DNA of 64,000 nt. Source: Flammeovirga sp. SJP92 (GTDB lineage Bacteria > Bacteroidota > Bacteroidia > Cytophagales > Flammeovirgaceae). Location: the NCBI RefSeq assembly GCF_001583495.1, contig NZ_LQAQ01000012.1, forward strand, positions 45,790 through 109,789, read 5' to 3'. The translations under genes and the position numbers were made by a program. Below the pieces are notes generated by a model. The model was not told the origin of the DNA, made no database searches, and saw only the letters and a list, made by a program, of their open reading frames with translations. Shown piece after piece: positions 27,695 to 37,541 of the stretch (position 1 is its first letter; every line of letters begins with the position of its first letter).

Positions 27695-29443
27695 TTAAAA
27701 CCTTTTACCAATACTTAATTGGAATTCAGTTCGGCTGTAATCTACATCAATAATAGGATATATTAATACTGTATTTCCTTCATTATCTACAAAATTGTCT
27801 TCAAGTTGATAAGGGCTTTCTGTGCCTTTCCATTGACTAAATACAACAGAGAAATCTGCATAGAAATTATTATTTCTATACCCTAAACCACCTGAGTAGA
27901 ATGATCTGCTTTGATCTACAAAACGGTACTCTTCTTTGGTTGGATCTTGATAATAAGCATAACCTGCTCTTAACATGAAACGCTTATTTAATCGATACTC
28001 ACCACCTACTCTAATGTTTATCGTATTTCTATATTCCTCTCCGAGAATATAATTATCACCTGCAAAATTCAATTCCTCTTCAATAGGGTTCATTGTATAT
28101 TCAAAATAATAGGTTGTACCCTTGCTTACTTTCATTGCTGAATACCCAATGTACTCGACATCCAATGTGATAAAACCTTTTTTACCAAAGAAACCTGAAA
28201 TACCACCTGAAGCTTTCCATGGGGTATTCATATTGTAGCGAGTTCTAATCTCATCATGATTTGATGTTCTTACACCAGAATATTTTTGAGAGTCATTCGC
28301 CGCATTTGGATTATAAAGATCAACCCCTGCCGGGTTATAAATATAAGATTGCCCATCCCTGAAATGATTAGCTTGATAAGTAGAATCATTCCATGTATAA
28401 TCTGCATCTCTTGTCAATGATGCACTGTAGTAATCATTTAAAGCATACCAAGTTGGTGAAGTATATGTGGCACCTAATCTGATAGCATCGATAGGTCTCC
28501 AAATTACACCTGCTTGTAAATTCAATCCCCAACCTGTAGTTCTGAATCGCTCTGTCAAACCAAGATAGGTTAATTCTGTATCTCTCAGTTCTACATAATT
28601 GCTTGTCTTCGTGTAATTCACATTCTGAACACCCACCTTAGCACCTATATAGAGTTTATCATCAAAATTACCTCCATATGCAAAAGAAGTTTCATATTGT
28701 CCCCCTCTTGTCTCTACCATTTGAGACCTTTGGGATATTCTTGAGGTTGAAAAACCATCAGCATCACGGTCTATATTATAATAATAGAAGTTTTCATTAT
28801 TGTAATCAGAATCACTTGAACTTCTATTAAAGACAGGCTTGATCAGATCTAATGCATAAGCCATCCCAGCAAAAGTTGTTGGAGAAAACTGTTTTTCCTC
28901 TTCCATAAAAGCTTGAGAGTAACCATATGACGCTTCTTCAAAAGCATTCAACAGTGAAGTTGGATTACCACTGCGATCTACATAAGAAACATCGCTATTA
29001 AAATCTGCAATACGGTTAAATGAAATAGCAAATGCTCCTCCTCTCCATTTGCTTCCTCCACCTGTTGAGGATTTAGAGCTAGAAAAAACCGCTCCTAGTT
29101 CAGGTAAAAAGAACCTTGTTTGTCCAGCATCCCCTGATATTCCTGTTCCTGATGCATTTGAGTTGGTTAAACCAATTCCAGCAGAGATATGATATTCTGA
29201 TTTACGCATAAACCCAAGTCCTGCAGGATTTAACATCGCATGGGAAATATCTCCACCTAATGAAACCCCTGCACCTCCTAGTGCTCTGATTCGGGCTGAC
29301 CCCATAGGGTTTTGTTGTGAAAATCTCACTGCATCTCTATAATACCCAATCGGATAAAATTCCGACTGTGCACTTACTGACAAAGAAAAAAATAAGGGTA
29401 GTGCGATTAATAAAACAGGTTTGATAAGATCTTTTGTATTCAT
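27695..29443 (-). CDS. OmpP1/FadL/TodX-family outer membrane protein
   Basis: A 582-residue outer membrane protein. Signal peptide 1-25 (ending SLSVSAQ), then a conserved start FYPIGYYRDAVRFSQ and ARIRALGGAGVSLGGDISHAMLNPAGLGFM near 50-80, which is the hatch-region signature of FadL-type transporters of hydrophobic compounds. The rest is a beta-barrel rich in aromatic residues, and the C-terminus ends with FQLSIGKRF, an aromatic last residue. Longer than typical E. coli FadL (about 440), with large surface loops. Substrate unknown. Confidence 0.85.
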   Translation of the reverse strand: MNTKDLIKPVLLIALPLFFSLSVSAQSEFYPIGYYRDAVRFSQQNPMGSARIRALGGAGVSLGGDISHAMLNPAGLGFMRKSEYHISAGIGLTNSNASGTGISGDAGQTRFFLPELGAVFSSSKSSTGGGSKWRGGAFAISFNRIADFNSDVSYVDRSGNPTSLLNAFEEASYGYSQAFMEEEKQFSPTTFAGMAYALDLIKPVFNRSSSDSDYNNENFYYYNIDRDADGFSTSRISQRSQMVETRGGQYETSFAYGGNFDDKLYIGAKVGVQNVNYTKTSNYVELRDTELTYLGLTERFRTTGWGLNLQAGVIWRPIDAIRLGATYTSPTWYALNDYYSASLTRDADYTWNDSTYQANHFRDGQSYIYNPAGVDLYNPNAANDSQKYSGVRTSNHDEIRTRYNMNTPWKASGGISGFFGKKGFITLDVEYIGYSAMKVSKGTTYYFEYTMNPIEEELNFAGDNYILGEEYRNTINIRVGGEYRLNKRFMLRAGYAYYQDPTKEEYRFVDQSRSFYSGGLGYRNNNFYADFSVVFSQWKGTESPYQLEDNFVDNEGNTVLIYPIIDVDYSRTEFQLSIGKRF

Positions 29444-29705
29444 ATTAGTTTGATGTATTTTCTAAAAAATTGGGGAGTCAAAAACACATTTTAAATTTAA
29501 GACTAGAAAATATTAAACATTACTATGAGCGAAATTCAGTTATAGAATTTAGTTAAATACCTAATCACAAGTTAGTTGAAAAGTTAATTTAGACACTTTT
29601 GAATAAGTACTTAATGATGAATAATTGCCCATAATTAAATCCGTTGTTGTTCTTTTATAATACGAATTTGAATGCATGCTTAATTATAGGACGAAAGTTA
29701 CAAAA

Positions 29706-29732
29706 AAGGATGTCTCATATTGAAACATCCTT
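29706..29732 (-). terminator. Terminator of the Gly/Tyr-rich protein gene
   Basis: On the minus strand AAGGATGT / ACATCCTT with inner TCA/TGA pairing, followed by six T. Confidence 0.85.
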
Positions 29733-29753
29733 CTATATTTTTTATGATTTTGA

Positions 29754-30761
29754 CTATCTTCTTCTTACTGATCGACCTGCTGATCCAGAACTTCTTCCTC
29801 CCATTGATGAAGGTGATGTACTTCTGAATGATGAATTGTTATTCGTAGGTCTTCTGTAAGTACTGTTATTATTGAAAGGACTGCTACTTGGTCTCGAAGA
29901 TCCAAAACTTGTTGTTGGTCTTGTTTGAGACGAAGAAGGTCTTCTTGTAGTACCTACACCATTTGTTGCCATCGAAGTTCTGTATCTTTCCGGATACTTG
30001 ATTCTATTGGCTGTAGCACTTGGTCTCTGTGCCACACGCTGATTTCTTTCTCTACCAGAGTTGATTGGCATATAAACTGGGTATCTACCGTAACCATAAC
30101 CTGGATAACCATACATTGGATAGCCATAACCATAACCGAACATAGGGTCATACATTCCTCCATAACCATAGCCCGGATACATACCACCCATTCCATAAGG
30201 GTAACCGTACATACCTCTCATTCCATACATCGGGTAGCCATACATTGGATAACCCCATCCTGGATACATTCCCATGCCCATACCCATTCCGATACCAAGG
30301 CCTAGGCTGAAAGCTGAATTATTTCCAAAACCAATTCCTACACTTGTACCTGTACCGAAAGTACCTGCAGACATTCCTAGTGATACAGAGGGATTAGAGA
30401 AAAATCCACCGCTTTTCTTACCGCCTTGTTGTTGTTCTGCAATACTCATTCCTTGAGTTGCCTCCATGTAAGCATTTCCCACTGAAGGAATTGACGAAGG
30501 AATAACACCTTCTTCTGTTACATAGTAAGGATAACCATATCCTGTACCTACCCCATCAGGGTTTGAAAAACGACTTTGCTGCGCTTGTCTTTCTGGTGTG
30601 TTTGGAAAATCATGATTTGCAATATCCATAGGTATTATTGCAGGCTTTGCACTTAGTGCTTCTCTGTCGGCTTTTGTGAAATACATGTCATCGAACTCCT
30701 GACCGAAGGCAGAAGACACTGCAAGTAATGCACTAATAGCCGTATATATCCATTTATTCAT
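29754..30761 (-). CDS. Secreted Gly/Tyr/Pro-rich repetitive protein
   Basis: A 335-residue exported protein; signal peptide 1-20 (ending SSAFGQ). Residues 21-110 are a globular-looking segment. Residues about 110-220 form a low-complexity block in which GYP, GYG, GMY, MYG and PGY motifs repeat many times; the core is Gly, Tyr, Met and Pro. Residues about 230-335 are Ser/Arg/Asn/Thr rich and basic, ending in RSVRRR. This composition resembles adhesive, glue-like or phase-separating proteins more than an enzyme, but I know no named family and the role is inference. Divergent from proS. A possible -7 element TATATTTG lies upstream at 30866-30873 on the minus strand. Confidence 0.8.
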   Translation of the reverse strand: MNKWIYTAISALLAVSSAFGQEFDDMYFTKADREALSAKPAIIPMDIANHDFPNTPERQAQQSRFSNPDGVGTGYGYPYYVTEEGVIPSSIPSVGNAYMEATQGMSIAEQQQGGKKSGGFFSNPSVSLGMSAGTFGTGTSVGIGFGNNSAFSLGLGIGMGMGMGMYPGWGYPMYGYPMYGMRGMYGYPYGMGGMYPGYGYGGMYDPMFGYGYGYPMYGYPGYGYGRYPVYMPINSGRERNQRVAQRPSATANRIKYPERYRTSMATNGVGTTRRPSSSQTRPTTSFGSSRPSSSPFNNNSTYRRPTNNNSSFRSTSPSSMGGRSSGSAGRSVRRR

Positions 30762-30963
30762 AATAAACGTGGTTACTATTTTATAAAAACATCAATGGGA
30801 GCAAAATTCTATTATATTTGTGTTCCGATTGAACTCAAAAAAATAGGTTAGCATTAGCTTATAGACAAATATAATAATTATAAGCAATATTACACTAACT
30901 TTAACAGTTCAGACGACAATTTATATACTTGATTGTAACCACTTTCAGATAGTTTTATAGATC

Positions 30964-32439
30964 ATGGCAAAAGGCTTACCAAAAAGAAGCGACGATTATT
31001 CAGCTTGGTATAACGAGTTGGTAAAAAAAGCAGATCTTGCTGAGAATTCAGCAGTGCGTGGATGTATGGTGATTAAACCTTACGGATATGCGATCTGGGA
31101 AAAAATGCAACAGACATTAGACAAAATGTTCAAAGATACTGGACACTCTAATGCGTATTTCCCATTGTTAATTCCTAAATCTTATTTAAGCAAAGAAGCA
31201 GACCATGTAGATGGTTTTGCGAAGGAATGTGCTGTAGTAACACACTACCGTCTTAAGAATGCAGAGGATGGTTCTGGTGTTGTTGTAGACCCCGAGGCTA
31301 AATTGGATGAAGAATTGATCGTACGTCCCACATCTGAAACAGTGATCTGGAGTACTTATAAAAACTGGATCCAATCGTACAGAGATCTTCCTTTATTGGT
31401 AAACCAATGGGCTAACGTAATGCGTTGGGAAATGCGTACGCGTTTATTCCTTCGTACTTCTGAATTCTTATGGCAAGAAGGCCACACTGCACATGCTACA
31501 GAAGCAGAAGCAGTAGCTGAAACAAAGCAAATGTTAGAAGTATACGCTGATTTCGCAGAGAATTTCATGGGAGTTCCTGTTGTAAAAGGTGTAAAAACAG
31601 CTAATGAAAGATTTGCAGGTGCTGTTGATACATTCTGTATTGAAGCAATGATGCAAGACGGTAAAGCATTACAAGCTGGTACTTCTCACTTCTTGGGTCA
31701 AAACTTCGCAAAGGCATTTGATGTGAAGTTCTCTGACAAAGACAATAAGTTAGAACACGTTTGGGGTACTTCTTGGGGTGTGAGTACACGTTTGATGGGT
31801 GCATTAATCATGGCTCACTCTGATGATGAAGGATTAGTATTACCTCCAAAATTAGCTCCTATCCAAGTAGTAATTGTTCCTATCTACAAAGGACAAGAGC
31901 AATTGGATGCTATTGCTGAAAAAGTAAAAGTGATTCAAAAAGAATTACAAGCTTTAAATATTTCAGTGAAATTTGACGACAGGGATGCATTACGTCCTGG
32001 TTTCAAATTCGCAGATTGGGAATTAAAAGGTGTTCCTGTACGTATGGCAATGGGACAACGTGACCTTGAAAATGGCACTGTTGAAATCGCTCGTCGTGAT
32101 ACTAAGGAGAAAAACACTTACCAGTTAGATAACGTAGTTGAAACGGTTCAAAAACTTTTAGAGGAAATTCAAGCGAATATCTACCAAAAGGCATTTGATT
32201 ACCGTGAAGCTCATATCACTAAAGCGGATACTTTTGATGAATTCAAAGATCTTTTGGAGAACAAAGGTGGTTTCATTTCAGCACACTGGGATGGAACTGG
32301 CGAAACAGAAGATAAGATCAAAGAATTGACAAAAGCGACAATTCGTTGTATTCCTTTAAACAATGAGCAAGAAGAAGGTGCTTGTATTTACACTGGCAAA
32401 CCTTCTACGCAAAGAGTACTTTTTGCGAAGGCTTATTAA
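30964..32439 (+). CDS. proS: Prolyl-tRNA synthetase (archaeal/eukaryotic-like type)
   Basis: Charges tRNA-Pro with proline. The 491-residue length, start at [16 protein letters not shown] and C-terminal FAKAY (family ends with Tyr) identify the ProS type without the editing insert. Class II motif 2 region [19 protein letters not shown] near 155-173; motif 3 region near 240-265. The ATG start is supported by the family-typical N-terminus. Its own mRNA ends in a T-rich hairpin 60 bp downstream. Confidence 0.95.
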   Translation: MAKGLPKRSDDYSAWYNELVKKADLAENSAVRGCMVIKPYGYAIWEKMQQTLDKMFKDTGHSNAYFPLLIPKSYLSKEADHVDGFAKECAVVTHYRLKNAEDGSGVVVDPEAKLDEELIVRPTSETVIWSTYKNWIQSYRDLPLLVNQWANVMRWEMRTRLFLRTSEFLWQEGHTAHATEAEAVAETKQMLEVYADFAENFMGVPVVKGVKTANERFAGAVDTFCIEAMMQDGKALQAGTSHFLGQNFAKAFDVKFSDKDNKLEHVWGTSWGVSTRLMGALIMAHSDDEGLVLPPKLAPIQVVIVPIYKGQEQLDAIAEKVKVIQKELQALNISVKFDDRDALRPGFKFADWELKGVPVRMAMGQRDLENGTVEIARRDTKEKNTYQLDNVVETVQKLLEEIQANIYQKAFDYREAHITKADTFDEFKDLLENKGGFISAHWDGTGETEDKIKELTKATIRCIPLNNEQEEGACIYTGKPSTQRVLFAKAY

Positions 32440-32497
32440 GCACCAAAACAAAATTATTTAATACTAATTCATAGTATTGTTTTGCGATTACTGCCTT

Positions 32498-32537
32498 AAA
32501 AAAACGATTAATAGAACCACTATTTATACGTTTTTTT
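32498..32537 (+). terminator. Terminator of proS
   Basis: Arms AAAAAAACG / CGTTTTTTT close a large AT-rich loop, 59 bp after the proS stop. Confidence 0.65.
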
Positions 32538-32651
32538 ACGTTGTAAAAAAAAAAATAATTAAGAATTAAATATTAACTACTTTTGACTTAGTACTTACTT
32601 AAAATAAATAATACGCTTAAGAAGAAATTCATAAGCTAAAAATTATATTAA

Positions 32652-32690
32652 ACGGATGGCATGTGTAACTTACATATGCTATCCGTTTTG
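32652..32690 (+). terminator. Second hairpin between proS and the acetyltransferase
   Basis: ACGGATGGCATGTG / TACATATGCTATCCGT (one wobble) followed by TTTTGTTTCTTTT on the plus strand. It may be a second terminator for proS or the end of a short transcript in the spacer. Confidence 0.65.
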
Positions 32691-32724
32691 TTTCTTTTCA
32701 GTATTTTAAAACAATAAAAAAATT

Positions 32725-33363
32725 ATGGACCATCTTAATCCAGTAATTATACTTGGTGCTAGTGGTATGGGTAAAGCCGCACTAGACATATTCAAAAGTC
32801 AAGACATTATTGTTTACTGCTTCCTTGACGCAGATGAAGAGCTTCATGGTGCTGAAATTGGTGAAATATCTGTAATGGGCTCTCCTGAAGATGGAGGTTT
32901 CTTGAAGCATATTGGTAAAAAATGTGATGCTTTTGTTGCGATTGAAGACCATGATACGCGTCAGAAAGTAGTGAAAATGTTGAAGGAACGCCGTAAGGTA
33001 ATGCCTGTAAATGCCATCCATAAAGACGCTAGTATTTCAGAATCCGCTTTCTTAGGATACGGTAACTTCATCAATGCTGGGGCTAGAATTGGTTATGATG
33101 CCAAAGTTCCTGAAAATTGCATTATTCACAGTAATGCAGTGCTTGAACACAATGTAATTCTTGATGATTTTGTTTCTATCGGATCAGGTGCTATCATCGG
33201 ATCAGGAGCTAAAATTGGCAAAGGTGCATTTATTGGGTCGGGTGCTATTATTTCTTCTAATGTAATTGTTGGAGAAAATGCTAAAGTTGCTCCAGGTTCA
33301 TTGGTGATGACTGAAGTTAAAGCGAATACTACAGTGTTCGGAATGCCTGCGAAGGAAATTTAA
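32725..33363 (+). CDS. PglD/NeuD-like acetyltransferase
   Basis: A 212-residue sugar acetyltransferase. Its N-terminal nucleotide-fold domain starts VIILGASGMGKAALDIF near 8-24, then a left-handed beta-helix from about 100 with repeats such as FLGYGNFINAGARIGYD and GSGAIIGSGAKIGKGAF. The likely acetyl-transfer His-Asn pair lies in CIIHSNAVLEHNVIL near 131-145. The family acetylates the amine or hydroxyl of UDP-sugars for capsule, O-antigen or protein glycosylation; the substrate is not knowable here because no glycosyl genes are adjacent. The next gene, a radical SAM protein, lies 98 bp downstream. Confidence 0.85.
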   Translation: MDHLNPVIILGASGMGKAALDIFKSQDIIVYCFLDADEELHGAEIGEISVMGSPEDGGFLKHIGKKCDAFVAIEDHDTRQKVVKMLKERRKVMPVNAIHKDASISESAFLGYGNFINAGARIGYDAKVPENCIIHSNAVLEHNVILDDFVSIGSGAIIGSGAKIGKGAFIGSGAIISSNVIVGENAKVAPGSLVMTEVKANTTVFGMPAKEI

Positions 33364-33418
33364 TAATCGAATTAGCTGTATACTTTTGGTGAATTCATTT
33401 AAAAATAATCTAATTGGA

Positions 33419-33440
33419 GGGTAGACACGTAGGTCTACCC
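33419..33440. repeat. REP-like palindrome GGGTAGAC-ACGTAG-GTCTACCC
   Basis: An 8-bp perfect stem around ACGTAG, followed by CCTAC. It sits between the acetyltransferase and radical SAM genes. Similar elements (CACGTAG, CTAC/GTAG) occur at 51706 and 51791. Confidence 0.6.
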
Positions 33441-33460
33441 CTACAACCCTCTTCCCTCCC

Positions 33461-34432
33461 ATGAGACTCATCTCCCATCCGGTTTTATGTAATTATTATG
33501 TCACTTATAGGTGCAATGCCAAGTGTCATTTTTGTGATATATGGGAAAAACCTTCTCCTTACATCACTTTAGAACAGGCTGAAGAGAATTTCAAGGATTT
33601 AAAAAAACTTGGTGTTCGCGTCATTGATTTTACTGGAGGTGAGCCTTTATTACATCAAGAACTACATTTGCTTCTCGCTTTAGCTAAAAAATACGGCTTT
33701 ATCACCACTGTTACATCTAATGGATTACTTTATCCTAAAAGAGCGAAACAACTAAAGGGGTTAATTGATATGCTTCACTTTTCATTAGATTCATATGATG
33801 CTCAAAAACACGACAAAGGCAGAGGAGTGAAGTGTTATGATAAAGTAATGGAGTCAATAGACATTGCACTTGTTTTAGGTGAAAAACCTGATATTCTTTT
33901 TACGGTAATGGATGATAATGTTGAGGAAATTGATAAGGTTTATCGGAATATTACTTTTCAAAAAAATCTTGTATTAATACTAAATCCTCTTTTTTCTTAT
34001 GGTGATATCGGTGGAGGACTTTCCACTTCAACCATGGATACACTTGAAAAATGGACGAAAAAGAAAAGAGTATTTTTGAATGATGCATTAATCAACCTCC
34101 GAAAAGATGGAGGAAATAAAATAGAAGACCCTATTTGCAAAGCGGCAAGTAGTTGCATTGTTATTTCTCCTAAAAATGAATTGATCCTTCCTTGTTATCA
34201 TTTAGGCAAACAAGCTTTTCCTATTGAAAATAATTTAAAGGAATTATATCAATCCAAAAAAATTCAGGAAATTATCCAAAATGAAGGAAGACTTCCTGAA
34301 TGTGAAGGCTGTGCTATAAACTGCTATATGCAACCTTCTTTTAGTGTTGAGATCAACAAATATTTTTGGCAGTCACTTCCTAGTACTTTCAAGTACAACT
34401 TATGGAAAGGTACATGGAAGCAACTCTTATAA
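33461..34432 (+). CDS. Radical SAM protein with SPASM-like C-terminus
   Basis: A 323-residue protein. The [4Fe-4S] cluster motif CxxxCxxC is at C18, C22, C25 (RCNAKCHFC), and FTGGEPLL follows near 60. The C-terminal part has further Cys: CKAASSC near 229, LILPCYHLG near 247, CEGCAINC near 290, resembling SPASM/twitch auxiliary cluster domains. Such proteins modify peptides, lipids or hopanoids (HpnH type). The substrate is unknown. It ends one base before the stop codon of the convergent PagL-like gene on the other strand. Confidence 0.88.
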   Translation: MRLISHPVLCNYYVTYRCNAKCHFCDIWEKPSPYITLEQAEENFKDLKKLGVRVIDFTGGEPLLHQELHLLLALAKKYGFITTVTSNGLLYPKRAKQLKGLIDMLHFSLDSYDAQKHDKGRGVKCYDKVMESIDIALVLGEKPDILFTVMDDNVEEIDKVYRNITFQKNLVLILNPLFSYGDIGGGLSTSTMDTLEKWTKKKRVFLNDALINLRKDGGNKIEDPICKAASSCIVISPKNELILPCYHLGKQAFPIENNLKELYQSKKIQEIIQNEGRLPECEGCAINCYMQPSFSVEINKYFWQSLPSTFKYNLWKGTWKQLL

Positions 34433-34433
34433 A

Positions 34434-35651
34434 TTACATTCTAGGGTCTTTGTTTTTACCATACATTCTAAACCCTATTCCCCACTCTACAAAGTCTGCA
34501 ATAAAACCACCTGGCGTTTTTAAAGCTAAATGAGCAAACATCTTACGGGTAAAATCATAACGTCCACCTACCCTTGCATACCAGCCACCACGGCCTTCTA
34601 CATTTGTAAATGGAATACCTACTTGTGTGACTAGAGTGACTCTATGAATTAATAATTCATGTGAAAAATGGATTCCTGCGTACCATAATTTACTATTAGG
34701 CACACCATTCGGATATTGAGATTGGTATTCTTCTACTAATGAACCATCATGAAAAACATCAATACCTATTCCGTACTTTCCTTTGTAACTATAATGTCTC
34801 GCTACATCAAATGCAATTGTAGCTACACCATAATACAGTTCACGGTCCTCAATATCATAAGGTGAAGTACTCCATCCTCCCGCAACAAACGTATAGTATT
34901 CCCAAAAAGGTTTGAAAGTATCAAAACTATGGTCAATATATTCTAATCTAGGATCTTTCTTCCGTTCTACAAACTGACTTCCTTTTTTCGGGATATAAGT
35001 ATTGAAGTTATACTTGATACCTGCATTGAGTCCGTAGAGATTAACTCCTTTATTCGGTGTCCTTGTTCTACCATTTGAGAAGTGAGTGAATAAAAGTCCT
35101 AAAGTACCATCTATCCTCGGTGAAAGCTTGAACTCCCCTTCCACACTAACGGTAAAGTAAACGTTGAATTCACTGCCAATTGCAGTCTGATCTGGATTAT
35201 CTTTGGGATCATAACCAAAGAAATCATAAGCCAGACCAACTCCTAAATCATACATTAAACTCCACTTCTTATATCTTCTGAAAGGTGCATTAAAGAAGCC
35301 GTAAACAGCAGATGGACTCCCTAAAATATTTGCTTCAGGGAAGAAAGTGGCTTGATAAAGGCCTAAACCATAATTAGGATAACCGAATAATTTATGCCAT
35401 TTTTTCCTTCCGTACCCCTTCCAACCTACTCTTAGTTCTAAAGCTGAAAAGTAGTTGCGTTCCACTTCTTCCAAACCATCTACACCAGTAGAAAAGTGAC
35501 CTCCAAAGTGTACTTTGGTTTGCCCGAAGATTTGTCTTGGATAAGTTTTATTGGCATCAGTTGTATCAGCCTTCAGGAAATCCCAAGTCTGAGCATTTGA
35601 GAAAAGTGACAGTAGAATAGCGCAAAGCGTTAAAAAATATCTTAGCTGCAT
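34434..35651 (-). CDS. PagL-like lipid A 3-O-deacylase / acyloxyacyl hydrolase
   Basis: An outer membrane enzyme of about 405 residues. Signal peptide ends near LLSLFSNAQ. The beta-barrel region contains LLFTHFSNGRTRTPNKGVN near 205-222, which carries the His-Ser pair and Asn-Gly of the PagL active site (HxSN[GA]). PagL removes a 3-O-acyl chain of lipid A, lowering its immune potency. An N-terminal extension of about 100 residues sets it apart from the 170-residue PagL of Salmonella. The upstream ATG at 35660 (MLLMQLRY) would add three residues; I chose 35651. It is convergent with the radical SAM gene (1 bp between stops). Confident for the family by motif, less so for activity. Confidence 0.72.
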   Translation of the reverse strand: MQLRYFLTLCAILLSLFSNAQTWDFLKADTTDANKTYPRQIFGQTKVHFGGHFSTGVDGLEEVERNYFSALELRVGWKGYGRKKWHKLFGYPNYGLGLYQATFFPEANILGSPSAVYGFFNAPFRRYKKWSLMYDLGVGLAYDFFGYDPKDNPDQTAIGSEFNVYFTVSVEGEFKLSPRIDGTLGLLFTHFSNGRTRTPNKGVNLYGLNAGIKYNFNTYIPKKGSQFVERKKDPRLEYIDHSFDTFKPFWEYYTFVAGGWSTSPYDIEDRELYYGVATIAFDVARHYSYKGKYGIGIDVFHDGSLVEEYQSQYPNGVPNSKLWYAGIHFSHELLIHRVTLVTQVGIPFTNVEGRGGWYARVGGRYDFTRKMFAHLALKTPGGFIADFVEWGIGFRMYGKNKDPRM

Positions 35652-35704
35652 AAGTAACAATGGGATTATTAAAAAGAAGAGATTGATAGTAAAAATAAAA
35701 AAAA

Positions 35705-35729
35705 AGCCAAGATTTAATAAATCTTGGCT
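35705..35729 (-). terminator. Terminator after rpsT
   Basis: AGCCAAGATTT / AAATCTTGGCT with a short loop, followed by a T run on the minus strand, 35 bp past the rpsT stop. Confidence 0.9.
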
Positions 35730-35763
35730 TCAATGTTTTTCAACTTTAGCTTTTAATCTAAAA

Positions 35764-36021
35764 TTAAGCAGCAAGTTTGTTAACGTGCTTCGCTAATTTA
35801 GATTTTTTGTTTGCTGCATTCTTGTTATGAATGATGTTACGCTTCGCTAACTTATCAATCATAGATGCAACTTTGTTATAAAGCTCAACTGCCTCACCGT
35901 GGTCTTTTGTTTCACGTAAACGCTTCACAAAAGTACGAGTAGACTTAAGTTGATATCTATTTCTCAAGCGTTTCGCTTCGTTAGAGCGAATTCTCTTTTT
36001 TGCTGACTTATGATTTGCCAT
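35764..36021 (-). CDS. rpsT: 30S ribosomal protein S20
   Basis: 85 residues, starting MANHKSAKKRIRSNEAKRLR and ending in a Lys-rich tail KHVNKLAA. The very basic, helical composition and the start motif are diagnostic. It stands alone, as in most bacteria, between the PagL-like gene and serS. A good promoter lies upstream, and a strong terminator follows. Confidence 0.96.
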   Translation of the reverse strand: MANHKSAKKRIRSNEAKRLRNRYQLKSTRTFVKRLRETKDHGEAVELYNKVASMIDKLAKRNIIHNKNAANKKSKLAKHVNKLAA

Positions 36022-36092
36022 TATATATATGTATTAAAATTCTTAGATAAAGCTTGGAATACCATCCTCACGAACTTCTCCCAAACGGAATG

Positions 36093-36123
36093 CAAAAATA
36101 TTGTATTTATAATTAATAAACAA
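36093..36123 (-). promoter_or_regulatory. Promoter of rpsT (TTG-N20-TATTTTTG)
   Basis: On the minus strand TTG (36121-36123) and TATTTTTG (36093-36100) are separated by 20 nt, fitting the TAnnTTTG -7 consensus. The predicted TSS near 36086 leaves a leader of about 65 nt before the rpsT ATG. Confidence 0.7.
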
Positions 36124-36162
36124 GTAACTTACCCGTTAACAACGATAAATATCAACTATCTA

Positions 36163-37437
36163 TCAGTCTATTACCTCAAAATTCGTATATTTTTGCAATA
36201 CTTTAGGAATCATTATACCTTTTTCGGTTTGATTATTTTCAAGAATTGCCGCTAAAACTCGCGGTAAAGCCAATGCTGATCCATTCAATGTATGCAATAA
36301 AGACGTCTTTTTATTGTTGTCTCTATATCTCAATTTCAGACGATTAGCTTGATAATTACCAAAGTTACTAATTGAACTTACTTCTAACCAACGACCTTGG
36401 GCTGCAGACCACACTTCTAAATCATAGCATAAATTGGCATTCACACCCAAGTCTCCACTACATAATAACAATCGACGGTAAGGAAGTTCTAATTTTTCTA
36501 AAAGCATCTCTACATGTTTTGTCATTCTTTCATGTGCTTCTTCAGAATCTTCAGGTTTTTGGATTTCTACAATCTCCACTTTATCGAATTGGTGAAGTCT
36601 GTTTAACCCTCTCACGTGAGCACCCCAAGAACCTGCTTCTCTTCTGAAACAAGGCGTATGCCCTGCCATTTTCTTTGGAAGGTCGTTTTCTTGTAACAGT
36701 TCTCCTCTGAACATATTAGTGATCGGCACCTCAGCTGTTGGGATTAAGTAAAGGTCATCTGCACCCATATAGTACATTTGTCCTTCTTTGTCTGGCAACT
36801 GACCTGTACCATATCCTGAAGCTTCATTGATAAGAATAGGAGGCTGTACTTCCATATAACCTGCATCTGTAGCTTCATCTAAGAAGAAACTGATCAAAGC
36901 TCTCTGAATACGAGCACCTTTTCCTTTATAGAATGGAAAACCTGCTCCAGTTACTTTATTTCCTAATTCAAAATCAACGATATCATATTGCTCAATCAAA
37001 TCCCAGTGAGGTTTAGCATTTTCTGGCAAAGTTGGTTTTTCACCACGCTCATACATTACCTCATTATCTTCGTCTGTTTTTCCAACAGGAACATGTTTTC
37101 TAGGGATGTTTGGTATTTGATAAAGTAATTTTTGTAATTCTCCTTCAAGTTCAGACACTCTTGAACTCAAATCTTTTGCTTTTTGTTTATTTGTTGCAGC
37201 AGATGCCTTCGCAGCTTCGGCCTCTTCTTTTTGGCCGGACTTCATAAGCATACCAATTTGCTTCGCGCTTTTGTTTGCTTCTGCTTGTGCATCATCTCTA
37301 TCTTTCTGAGTTTGACGTCTTTCCTCATCAAGCTCTAGAACTTTATTTATTGTAGTTTCAGGCTCATCGAAAAATCTTTTCTTTAATCCTTCGATTACTT
37401 CAGCCTTATTTTCAGATATATATGAAACTAATAACAT
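36163..37437 (-). CDS. serS: Seryl-tRNA synthetase
   Basis: Charges tRNA-Ser and tRNA-Sec with serine. A 424-residue protein with the N-terminal antiparallel coiled-coil arm (about 30-110, rich in EERRQTQKDRDDAQAEAN-type sequence), motif 2 with FRREAGSWGAHVRGLNRLHQ near 270-290, and motif 3 with TLNGSALALPRVLAAILENN near 385-405. Length and start (MLLVSYISENK) match the family. A -7 element TATATTTG at 37467-37474 puts the TSS about 23 nt before the ATG. Confidence 0.96.
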   Translation of the reverse strand: MLLVSYISENKAEVIEGLKKRFFDEPETTINKVLELDEERRQTQKDRDDAQAEANKSAKQIGMLMKSGQKEEAEAAKASAATNKQKAKDLSSRVSELEGELQKLLYQIPNIPRKHVPVGKTDEDNEVMYERGEKPTLPENAKPHWDLIEQYDIVDFELGNKVTGAGFPFYKGKGARIQRALISFFLDEATDAGYMEVQPPILINEASGYGTGQLPDKEGQMYYMGADDLYLIPTAEVPITNMFRGELLQENDLPKKMAGHTPCFRREAGSWGAHVRGLNRLHQFDKVEIVEIQKPEDSEEAHERMTKHVEMLLEKLELPYRRLLLCSGDLGVNANLCYDLEVWSAAQGRWLEVSSISNFGNYQANRLKLRYRDNNKKTSLLHTLNGSALALPRVLAAILENNQTEKGIMIPKVLQKYTNFEVID

Positions 37438-37466
37438 TTTGGTCTGTATTATTTGAATTTTGACTG

Positions 37467-37474
37467 CAAATATA
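37467..37474 (-). promoter_or_regulatory. Promoter -7 element for serS (TATATTTG)
   Basis: TATATTTG on the minus strand, 30 bp upstream of the serS ATG. No good TTG at the -33 distance was seen, so it rests on the -7 box alone. Confidence 0.45.
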
Positions 37475-37541
37475 GTTAACTTTTAGATGGAGAACTTACT
37501 TAAGCAGTGTGAAAAAAGAGAAATTACCCTAAAAACTATCC

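Noticed and set aside
29925..30305. Plus-strand frame of 126 residues rich in His, Ile and Thr
   Set aside because: It is the antisense shadow of the GYP-rich repeats of the minus-strand gene.
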